Below are positions 8,101-16,619 of a stretch of 16,619 nucleotides of DNA, piece by piece (the first letter of the stretch is position 1; each line of letters starts with the position of its first letter). Both the position numbers and the translations under genes were made by a program. This stretch comes from CAVAWX01 sp963592385 (GTDB lineage: Bacteria; Actinomycetota; Coriobacteriia; Coriobacteriales; QAMH01), in assembly GCA_963592385.1 (NCBI GenBank), contig CAVAWX010000037.1, positions 1-16,619 of the forward strand, read 5' to 3'. The notes beneath the pieces are model-generated. The model had not been told where the DNA came from. It searched no databases and saw only the letters and a program-made list of their open reading frames with translations.

Positions 8101-11100
8101 ACGGCCGACCCGACCAGCGCCACCAACGTGGTCGTGCTGCCGATCGAGGCGGCCGCGGCGCCGGTGCACGGCGACGACGTGACGGTGCACATGACGGCCA
8201 ACCCGGCCGACGGCGGCTACGCGGGCGCCGGCTCCACCATCACCTACACCCTGACGGCCGAAAACACCGGCACGTCGACGGCGGCCTTCGTGCGCGTGCG
8301 CGACTACCTGCCCGCGCGGACTTCGTACGAGGACGTGGCCGACGGCGGCCAGTGGATCGAGGACAAGGGCTACGCCGAGTGGATCATCAAGAACCTCGAG
8401 GTGGGTAAATCCCAGAGCGTGTCGTGGACCGTCACGGTGGCCGAGGACGCGCCCGCGAACTCCTTTATCTCGAACAGCGCGTTCTACGAGAAGAGCGGTG
8501 GCAACCCCGGCGCGCCGGGCACCTTGGGCGCCAACCCGGCCAACGGCACGAACACCGTGCGCCACACCACGACGGAGAGCTATCCGACGCCGGTGAATCT
8601 CTACGCCAGCAAGAGCTCCACGCCGACGCCCGGCGCGACGGTGCTGAAGGGCCAGGAGTTCACCTACTCCATCACGCTGACGAACGCGGGCGGCACCGCC
8701 ACGTCGTCGGCGGGCGTGGCCGACTACATCCCCGAGGGCGCCGAGTATGTGTCGGTGGCCGACGGCGGCACCTACGACAGCGCCGCCAAGCGCGTCGTCT
8801 GGACGGGGCTTTCGATAGGCGCGGGCGCGACCAAGACCGTCAGCTTCACCGTGCGCGTGAACGAGACGGCGACCGGCGAGCTGCGCAACGCGGCGCTCTT
8901 CGAGGACGGCTGGACCGCGGGCAGCAGCGCCGACCCGGCAAGCGCCACCAACGTGGTCGTGCTGCCGATCGAGGCGACCGCAGAGCCGGTGCACGGCGGC
9001 GAGGTGACGGTGCACATGACGGCCACCCCGGCCGACGGCAGCTACGCGCTGCCCGGCACCACCATCACCTACACCTTGAAGGCGGAAAACACCGGCGATA
9101 CGACCGCGAACTTCGTGCGCATCCGCGACTACGTGCCCGAGCGCACCTCGTACAAGGCGGTGAACGACGGCGGCAAATGGATCGAGGACAGCGGCTACGT
9201 CGAGTGGATCTTGAAGGACCTCGAGGTGGGCAAATCGCAGAGCGTGTCCTGGACCGTCACGGTGGACGCCGACCTGCAGGAAAACGTCTTCATCTCGAAC
9301 CGGGCCACCTACGAGGCCGTCGCCGACGACCCCGGCACGCCCGGCACGCTGACGGACGACCCGGCCAACGGCACGAACACCGTGCGCCACACCACGACGG
9401 AGGGCTACAAGACCCCCGCGAACCTCTACGCGAGCAAGACCTCCACGCCGACGCCCGGCGCGACGGTGCTGAAGGGTCAGGAGTTCACCTACTCCATCAC
9501 GTTGACGAACGCGGGCGGCACCGCCACCTCGTCGGCGGCCGTGGTCGACTACGTGCCCGACGGCACAGAGTATGTGTCGGTGGCCGACGGCGGCACCTAC
9601 GACAGCGCCACCAAGCGCGTCGTCTGGACGGGGCTTTCCGTGGGCGCCAACGCGACCAAGACCGTCAGCTTCACCGTGCGCGTGGGCGAGACGGCGACCG
9701 GCAAGGTGCGCAACGCCGCGCTCTTCGAGGATGGTTGGACCACCGCGAGCAGCGCCGACCCGTCCAGCTCCACCAACATCGTCGTGCTGCCCATCGACCC
9801 GGCGACCGAGCCGGTGAGCGACGGCGAGGTGACGGTGCACATCACGGCCGACCCCAAGGACGGCAGCTATGCGGCACCCGGCAGCGACATCACCTACACC
9901 CTGACGGCCGAAAACACCGGCGACCAGACCGCGAACTTCGTGCGCATCCGCGACTACGTGCCCGAGCACAGCTCCTACAAGGGCGTGAACGACGGCGGCA
10001 CGTGGGTCGAGGACAAGGGCTACGTCGAGTGGATCTTGAACAACCTCGAGGTGGGCAAACCGCAGAGCGTGTCGTGGACCGTGACGGTGGCACCTGACGC
10101 GCCCGAGCGCACCTTCGTCGTGAACTCCGGCAGCTACGAGACCTCCACGTCCGATCCGGGCACGGCGGGCACCATCGCGGCCGACCCCGCGAGCGGCACG
10201 AACACGACGCGCCACACCACGACGGAAAGCTACGTGACGCCGGTGAACCTCTACGCCAGCAAGACCTCGGCGCCGACGCCCGGCTCCACCGTGATGAAGG
10301 GTCAGGAGATCGAGTACACCATCACCCTGGCCAACAACGGCGGCACCGCGACCGACGACGCCTGCGTGGCCGACTACGTGCCAGCCGGCACCAAGCTCGT
10401 CTCGGCGGACGGCGGCACCTACGACAGCGGCAGCAACCGCATCACGTGGACGGGGCTTTCGCTGGCGGCGTACGCGACGCGGACCCTGTCGTTTACCGTG
10501 GAAGTGGAGGCGACGGCGACCGGCAAGGTGCGCAACTCCGCGCTCTACGAGGACGCGTGGGACGAGGGCAGCGGCGCCGAGCCGACCAGCTCCACCAACA
10601 TCGTCGTGCTGCCCATCGACCCGGCGACCGAGCCGGTGAACGGCGGCGACGTGACGGTGCGCATGACGGCCGACCCCAAGGACGGATCGACCGCGGCGCC
10701 CGGCAGCGACATCACCTACACCCTGACGGCGACGAACTCCGGTTCCTCGACCGCGAACTTCGTGCGCATCCGCGACTACGCGCCGGTGCGCACTTCCCAC
10801 AAGAGCGTGGCCGACGGCGGCAAGTGGGTCGAGGACCGCGCCTATGCCGAGTGGATCATCAAGAACCTCGAGGTGGGTAAATCGCAGAGCGTGTCGTGGA
10901 CTGTCACGGTTGACGCCGACGCGCCCGAGAACTCGCTGATTCCGAACCGGGCCACCTACGAGAAGACCGACGGCGACCCCGGCTCGCCCGGCACGCTGGC
11001 GGCCGACCCGGCCAACGGCACGAACACCGTGCGCCACACCACCACCGACGACTACAAGACGCCGGCCAACCTCTACGTGAAGAAGACCGCCGACCCGTGC

Positions 11101-14100
11101 GCCGGCTCCACCGTGCTGAAGGGCCAGGAGCTGACCTACGTCCTGACCGTCTCCAACAACGGCGGCACGGCGACCGACGCGGCCGCCGTGGCCGACTACG
11201 TGCCCGAGGGCACCACCTTCGTCTCGGCCGACGGCAACGGCACCTACGACGAGGAGACGAACCGCGTCACGTGGACGGGCTTCTCGCTCGACGCCTACGG
11301 CAGCAAGGTCCTCAGCCTCGTGGTGAAGGTGAACGCCAAGGCCTCCGGCGAGCTGCGCAACGCCGGCCTCTTCGAGGACAACTGGACGACGGAGCGCGAC
11401 CACGACCCGGTCAGCTCCAGCAACGTGGTGGTCTTCCCCGTGGACCCGGCGACCGAGCCGGTGAACGGCGGCGACGTGACGGTGCGCATGACGGCCGACC
11501 CCAAGGACGGCTCGACCGCCGCGCCGGGCACCACCATCACCTACACCCTGACGGCGACGAACTCCGGTTCCTCGACGGCCAACTTCGTCCGCATCCGCGA
11601 CTACGTGCCGGTGCGCACCTCCTACCAGGGCGTGAACGACGGCGGCCAGTGGATCGAGGACAAGGGCTACGTCGAGTGGATCATCAAGAACCTCGAGGTG
11701 GGCAAGGACCAGAGCGTCTCGTGGACGGTGAAGGTGGACGCCGACGCGCCGACCAACTCCTACATCCCGAACCGGGCGACCTTCGAGAAGTCCGACGGCG
11801 ACCCCGGCTCGCCCGGCACCNNNNNNNNNNAGCGGCGACGAGGTGACGGTGCGCATCACGGCCGACCCGGGCGACGGCGGCTACGCGGCGCCCGGCTCCA
11901 CCATCACCTACACCCTGACGGCGACGAACTCCGGCCTGACGACCGCGCCCTTCGTGCGCATCCGCGACTACGTGCCGACGCGCACCAGCTACCAGAGCGT
12001 GGCCGACGGCGGCCAGTGGATCGAGGACAAGGGCTACGTCGAGTGGATCGTGAAAGACCTCGAGGTGGGCAAGGACCAGAGCGTCTCGTGGACGGTGAAG
12101 GTGGACGGCGATGCGCCGACCAACTCCTACATCCCGAACAGGGCGACCTTCGAGAAGACCGACGACGACCCCGGCTCGCCCGGCACGCTCGCCGACGACC
12201 CGGCCAACGGCACGAACACCGTGCGCCACACCACGACCGACGACTACAAGACGCCGGCCAACCTCTACGTGAAGAAGACCGCCGACCCGTNNNNNNNNNN
12301 NNNNNNNNNNNNNNNNNNNNNNNNNNNNNNNNNNNNNNNNNNNNNNNNNNNNNNNNNNNNNNNNNNNNNNNNNNNNNNNNNNNNNNNNNNNNNNNNNNNN
12401 NNNNNNNNNNNNNNNNNNNNNNNNNNNNNNNNNNNNNNNNNNNNNNNNNNNNNNNNNNNNNNNNNNNNNNNNNNNNNNNNNNNNNNNNNNNNNNNNNNNN
12501 NNNNNNNNNNNNNNNNNNNNNNNNNNNNNNNNNNNNNNNNNNNNNNNNNNNNNNNNNNNNNNNNNNNNNNNNNNNNNNNNNNNNNNNNNNNNNNNNNNNN
12601 NNNNNNNNNNNNNNNNNNNNNNNNNNNNNNNNNNNNNNNNNNNNNNNNNNNNNNNNACGGCGGCGACGTGACGGTGCGCATGACGGCCGACCCCAAGGAC
12701 GGCTCGACCGCAGCGCCCGGCACCACCATCACCTACACCCTGACGGCGGTGAACACGGGCGACACCGCCATGCCCTACCTGCGCATACGCGACTACGTGC
12801 CCACGCGCGCCAGCTACAAGAGCGTGGCCGACGACGGCAAGTGGATCGAAGACCAGGGCTACGTCGAGTGGATCTTGACGGACCTGAAGGTGGGCGAGAA
12901 GAACGCGCAGAGCGTGTCGTGGAGCGTCGTGGTGGACGCCGACGCGCCGGCCAACTCCTTCATCGTGAACACCGCGCGCTACGAGACCTCGACGGCCGAC
13001 CCGGGCACGCCGGGCACCATCGCGGCCGACCCGAAGACCGGCACGAACACCACGCGCCACACCACGACCGAAGGCTACAAGACCCCGGCGAACATCTACG
13101 CGAGCAAGAGCTCGTCGCCGGTGCCCGGCTCGACGGTGCTGAAAGGCCAGCAGATCGCCTACACCGTGAAGGTGGAAAACGCCGGCGGCACGGACACGTC
13201 GAAGGTCGTCGTGGCCGACTACGTGCCGGCAGGCACCACCTTCGTCTCGGCGGGTGAAAACGGCGTCTACGACGAGCAAACCGGCCGCGTCACCTGGACG
13301 GACCTTTCCGTCGGGGCGTGGTCCGAGAGCACGCTCACCTTCACCGTGGAAGTGAAGTCGGACGCGACGGGCAAGGTGCGCAACACCGCGCTCTACGAAA
13401 ACGACCCGGCCGAGGGCGCCACGCCGGCCTCCTCGACCAACATCGTCGTCAACCCCATCGAGCCCGACCCCGGCCCGGTGCAGGGCGGCGAGGTGACGGT
13501 GCGCCTGACGGCCGACCCCAAGGACGGCAGCTGCGCGCCCGCCGGCTCCGACATCACCTACACCCTGACGGCGGTGAACACCGGCGCCACGACCGCCAAG
13601 TACGTGCGGCTGCGCCAGTACCTGCCCGAGCGCATGATCTACAAGAGCCTGGAGGCGGCCAAGGGCACCGGCGCGTGGCTGCCCGACCGCGGCTACGCCG
13701 AGTGGGTGATCGAGGACCTGCAGGTGGGCGAGGACAAGGCGCAGAGCGTCTCGTGGACCGTCACGGTCTCCGAGGACACGCCCGACAACATCTTCCTGCC
13801 GGCCAAGGCCCTCTACGAGACGCAGACGAGCGATCCCGGCGTGCCGGGCACCCTCGACGTCGACCCCAAGTTCAGCACGAACACGACGCGCCACACCACG
13901 AGCGAGGACTACGTGACGCCCGTGAACATCAACGCGAAGAAGACCTCGGACGCGCTGCCGGGCGTGGAAGTGGCCAAAGGCGACGAGATCACCTACACCA
14001 TCGAGTTCACCAACAACGGCGGCACGGCGACCGACATCGGCGGCGGCACGGACTACATCCCGGCCGGCACGACCTACGTCGAGGGCAGCTGCGAGGCCGA

Positions 14101-16619
14101 CAACGGGCGCTACAACGCGGTCCTGAACTGCGTCGAGTGGCACGACGTGCACCTGGACGCGCTCGGCGGCACGGCCACCGTGAGCTTCAAGGTGCGCGTG
14201 AACGACGACACCGTGGGCGACGTGCGCAACGAGATGATCTTCGAGAACGGCTGGGATCAGGGCGACCCCGACTCCGACAACGTGACGAACACGGTCGTGA
14301 ACCCGGTGAAGGACGCGCCGCAGAACAAGACGGGCTATGCCCTGACGGTCTACGCGTCGTCTGACCCGGCGTCGGGCGGCTTCGTGGAGCGCGGCGGCTC
14401 CATCACCTACACCTTCACGGCGGTGAACACCGGCCGCGACAGCGTGGCCTTCACCCGCATCCGCGACTACGTGCCCACGGGCACGGCCTACACGAGCGCG
14501 GCCGACGACGGCTACTACAACGTGGACAAGAAGTTCGTCGAGTGGGTCATCCCCGACATCGCGCCCAACAGCTCCAAGTCGGTGTCCTACACCGTGGCGG
14601 TGGACGCGGAAAGCCAGACCTTCGTCGAGAACACCGCCTTCTACGACATCTTCACCGACAACCCCGGCACGGCAGGCGCGACGGGCGCGGACCCGGCCAA
14701 GGAGACCAACCGCATCGAGCTGTCCTGCGACGAGGCGCACACCGTGCCCGCCATCCTCGACGTGGAGAAGTCGAGCACGCGCACGCCGGGCACCCAGGTC
14801 GTGGCCGGCGACGAGATCGAGTACAGGTTCACGCTGCGCAACAACGGCGGCGTCGACACGACCACGGCCGGCCTGCGCGACGTGGTGCCCTCGAACACCA
14901 AGTACGTGAAGGATTCGGCGAGCGACGACGGCGTCTACGACAAGTCGCGCGACTGCGTGGAGTGGACGAACCTGACCGTGCCCGCGCAGTCCACCAAGAC
15001 GGTGACCTTCCGGGTGAAGGTGCGCACCGACGCGACCGACGTCGTCTCCAACCAGGCGCTGTTTGCCAACGACTGGAAGGGCGGCGCGAACCCCGGCAGC
15101 TTCTCCAACGTGGTGGAGCATCCGCTGGGCAAGGGGCCGGACCCGGTGACGGGCTACAAGGCCACGGTGAAGGCGAGCGCCGAGCCGGCTTCGGGCAGCT
15201 ACGTCGAGAAGGGCGAGACCATCACGTACAGCTTCGAGGCGAAGAACACCGGCGTGAGCGATGTGGCCTTCGTGCGCATCCGCGACTACGTGCCGTCGGG
15301 TACGACCTTCCTGTCCGTGGGCGACGACGGCTACTTCAACGTCGAGGAGAACTGGGTCGAGTGGGTCGTGAGCGACCTGGCGCCCAACACGTCCCAGACG
15401 GTGTACTACACGGTCGAAGTCGATGAAGGCGCCGACACCTACGTCGACGATTGCGCGCTCTACGAGCAGTCCGACGAGGACCCGGGCAACGCGGGCGCGA
15501 CGGGCACGCATCCGACGCGCAAGGCCAACCCGCTGAAGCACACGACCGACGAGACGCAGCCCGTGCCGACGCTGCTCGACATGGACGCGGGCTCGGACCC
15601 CGAGCCGGGCAGCTCCGTGGCGGCGGACGGCACCGTCACCTACTCGCTGACGCTGCGCAACAACGGCGGCGTCGACACCGATGCGGCTGGAGTGCGCGAC
15701 TACATCCCCGAGGGCGCGACCTACGTGCCGGGCTCGGCGACCGACGGCGGCAACTACGACGGCACGAAGGGCTGCATCGACTGGTCGAGCCTGACCGTGC
15801 CGGCGCGCTCGTCGAAGTCGGTGAGCTTCGCGGTGACGGTGGACACCGAGACGACGGGCACCCTGCAAAATCAGGGCATGTTCGCCGACGAGTTCACGGG
15901 CGGCACGAACCCGCAGAACAAGTCGAACATGGTCGAGTTGTCGGTGGAGCCGGCGAGCACGGACCTGCTGCTGAAGATGGCAAGCGACCCGGCCGACGGC
16001 GGCAGCGTGGCGCCCGGCGACGTGGTGACCTACACCATGACGCTGACGAACAGCGGCAACGTGGCGGCCGAGGGCATCGGCATCCGCGACTACATCCCCG
16101 AGGGCGCGACCTTCGTGGAAGGCTCGGCGGACCTGTGCGGCGGCGTCTACAACGATGCGCGCCGCGCCGTCGAGTGGAAGGACGTGCGCGTGGACGCGGG
16201 CGGGCAGACGCAGTTCACCTTCAAGGTGAAGGTGGACGACGATCTGCACGTCGTCGAGATATCGAACTCCGCGCTCTACGAGGAGGAATGGGACGGCAAG
16301 GCCGACCCCGAGAACACGTCGAACCGCGTGAAGCTGAAGACGCCCGTGGAAGTGGCGGCGGACGCGGCGGCCGGCGACGGCTCGGGCGATGGGTCGTCGG
16401 GCAGCGGCAGCGTGAACAGCGGCTCGGCGTCTGGCAGCAGCGCCAAGACCGGCCAGGCGGCGCTCATCGCGGGGCTGCTCGCGCTGATGGCGGTGCTGCT
16501 CATGGCGTTCGGCGTGGTGAAAGTGCGCCGCGACCACGCGGCCGGCGCGGCTGGCGCCGGTGCTGGGCGGACGGTGCATGCGGTGCGGGCGAAACGCCCG
16601 GAGCGGACCAAGGACAGCG
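5104..16619 (+). CDS. Giant DUF11-repeat surface protein, 3' end beyond window, two assembly gaps (gene 2)
   Basis: Start ATG 5104 is fixed by the Shine-Dalgarno and an immediate signal peptide. Codons run in frame 1 to 11820, cross a 10-N gap, and continue in frame 2 from 11831 to the window end without a stop. The shift is an artefact of the gap size. Domain starts: B 5236, A 5680, B 6100, A 6523, B 6946, A 7354, B 7777, A 8179, B 8599, A 9004, B 9424, A 9829, B 10249, A 10651, B 11071, A 11476, B hidden in gap 1, A 11843, B 12263 (mostly N), A 12668, B 13094, A 13493, B 13928, A 14342, B 14753, A 15161, B 15572, B 15965. Restoring 468 nt in gap 1 gives about 3,990 residues. Domains are DUF11/conserved-repeat type. 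Signal peptide and C-terminal anchor imply an exported, envelope-attached stalk; adhesion or cell-cell contact is inference. It is a tandem paralogue of gene 1. Confidence 0.92.
5236..8178 (+). repeat. N-terminal, diverged DUF11 domains of gene 2 (B-A-B-A-B-A-B)
   Basis: Seven domains start at 5236, 5680, 6100, 6523, 6946, 7354 and 7777. They are well diverged from each other and from the core repeats, as expected for the older, probably membrane-distal end. The putative isopeptide residues are degenerate here. Domain 5236 has Gln/Ile/Thr in place of Lys/Asp/Asn, 5680 has Arg/Asp/Cys, 6100 has Lys/Ala/Ala, 6523 has Lys/Asp/Arg and 7354 has Lys/Asp/Ser. Only the B domains at 6946 and 7777 keep all three. 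The domain at 5236 also has a longer middle loop, so it may be a specialised cap. Confidence 0.8.
11821..11830. other. Assembly gap of 10 N inside gene 2, under-sized and frame-breaking
   Basis: The left flank stops in an A domain at PGSPGT (frame 1). The right flank starts at SGDEVTVRI, the beginning of the next A domain (frame 2). By comparison with the preceding unit, position 11820 matches 10995 and 11831 matches 11464, so one repeat's worth of missing sequence is 468 nt: the end of the A domain plus a whole B domain. The 825-nt period gives the same 468. Whole extra 825-nt units could also be missing. Confidence 0.9.
12291..12656. other. Assembly gap of 366 N inside gene 2, in frame, spans one B domain
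   Basis: The left flank ends in LYVKKTADP plus the first base of the next codon; the right flank resumes at the end of an Asn codon before GGDVTVRM. In the intact upstream unit the same two landmarks bound 11099-11464, which is exactly 366 nt. Frame 2 continues across. The hidden sequence is therefore almost certainly a B domain of the same length as the one starting at 11071, and this gap needs no length correction. Confidence 0.9.
13493..16339 (+). repeat. C-terminal DUF11 domains of gene 2, colinear with the end of gene 1
   Basis: Domains start at 13493 (A), 13928 (B), 14342 (A), 14753 (B), 15161 (A), 15572 (B) and 15965 (B). From 13928 on they match gene 1 domains 2391, 2814, 3225, 3651, 4071 and 4464 in order. 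Shared landmarks include YVEGSCEAD plus a KTGY linker, WKGG(T/A)(D/N)PG...VEHP, the doubled final B domain and DGKADP near the end. The A domain at 13493 is odd: its RDY is RQY (Gln codon 13616-13618), its late Asn is Ala, and it has a longer KGTGAWLPDRG loop. Domain 15572 has Ala for the first-strand Lys; in 15965 Met sits there with a Lys one residue earlier. Confidence 0.85.
16340..16619 (+). other. C-terminal anchor of gene 2: Gly/Ser linker, SAKTG, membrane segment, basic tail
   Basis: An Ala/Asp then Gly/Ser-rich linker leads to S-SAKTG-Q (16436-16456), about 21 hydrophobic residues (ALIAGLLALMAVLLMAFGVV, to 16519), KVRRDH, then an Ala/Gly and Arg/Lys-rich tail. No stop codon appears before the window ends. 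The gene 1 tail is 23 residues after the helix; this one is already longer, so the stop is probably close. As in gene 1, the Leu-Pro of a canonical LPxTG is absent. Membrane or wall anchoring is inferred from this arrangement. Confidence 0.78.

Larger units (their letters stand above)
8179..13492 (+). repeat. Homogenised 825-nt A-B repeat core of gene 2
   Basis: A-domain starts fall at 8179, 9004, 9829, 10651, 11476, (gap), 11843, 12668 and 13493. Spacings are 825, 825, 822, 825, then 825 on each side of the second gap. Neighbouring copies are nearly identical at nucleotide level. The stretch beginning about 10636 recurs from about 11461 and again at 12657, and the stretch from about 11707 recurs from about 12074. 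Boundary phrases such as TNTVRHTTT and DPATEPV recur unit after unit. This is the mark of recent tandem duplication or gene conversion. A domains here have Met or Ile where gene 1 has the first-strand Lys, while visible B domains keep Lys-Asp-Asn. Copy number is uncertain because both assembly gaps lie inside. Confidence 0.88.

Noticed and set aside
11821..12656. Gene 2 as two separate genes or a pseudogene split at the gaps.
   Set aside because: Flanks of both gaps fit the same A-B repeat register, no stop or new start with ribosome-binding site and signal peptide lies after the gaps, and the only membrane anchor is at the far end.
11831..13257. Continuation of frame 1 beyond the 10-N gap to a stop at 13257.
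   Set aside because: Its product is Arg/His/Asp-rich and unlike the DUF11 domains. Frame 2 from 11831 continues the domain series perfectly, so frame 1 here is an artefact of the wrong gap length.
8179..13492. The regular periodicity as a CRISPR or noncoding satellite array.
   Set aside because: The period is 825 nt, fully coding, in frame and with substitutions mostly conservative at protein level.
4837..16579. Very long open frames on the minus strand (4837-6915, 7195-11859, 11684-16579).
   Set aside because: They are antisense shadows of the repeat genes in G+C-rich DNA. Their products are low-complexity Arg/Val/His/Gly-rich, run straight through N gaps, and have no signal or domain I can recognise, while the plus strand has clear repeated protein domains.

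Overview
The window is almost entirely two giant, same-strand surface-protein genes built from tandem DUF11-type beta-sandwich domains (the 'conserved repeat domain' family, related to the CnaA/D2-type domains of Gram-positive pilins). DNA is G+C-rich (about two thirds by eye) with strong G/C preference at third codon positions. A Sec signal peptide, a C-terminal hydrophobic segment with a TG motif just before it and an Arg-rich tail after it point to a high-GC Gram-positive. A gut Coriobacteriia (Eggerthellaceae-like) actinobacterium is my guess, from family knowledge only; no housekeeping gene is present to confirm it.

Layout. Gene 1 (<1..5069) enters from the left without its start. It carries 12 visible domains, alternating a type I call A (starts V-x-V-Y-K, has RIRDYVP, ends with DPGxPG...TN...HTT) and a type I call B (starts L-x-x-x-K, has DYxP, ends with GW...DP...TN...HP). 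It ends B-B, a linker, SVSTG, a membrane segment and a basic tail. After 34 bp containing a strong Shine-Dalgarno, gene 2 (5104..>16619) begins with a signal peptide and has about 28 domains in the order B-(AB)x13-B, a Gly/Ser linker, SAKTG, a membrane segment and a basic tail. It runs off the right edge with no stop, probably only a few codons early. Its central repeats keep an almost exact 825-nt period and are nearly identical in places.

Two runs of N lie in that homogenised core. The 366-N run is in frame and has exactly the length of one neighbouring B-domain segment. The 10-N run breaks the frame, and the repeat register says it replaces at least 468 nt. Corrected, gene 2 encodes about 3,990 residues or more.

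The two genes are tandem paralogues, probably co-transcribed. Their last six domains plus anchors align one to one, and they differ upstream by repeat amplification in gene 2. The most interesting signal is the distribution of a Lys-Asp-Asn triad at the positions where CnaA/D2-type pilin domains form intramolecular isopeptide bonds. All 11 complete domains of gene 1 have it. In gene 2 most B domains have it but none of the 13 A domains does. This suggests one uniformly cross-linked stalk beside one made of alternating locked and unlocked domains. Ligands and biological role cannot be read from the sequence.
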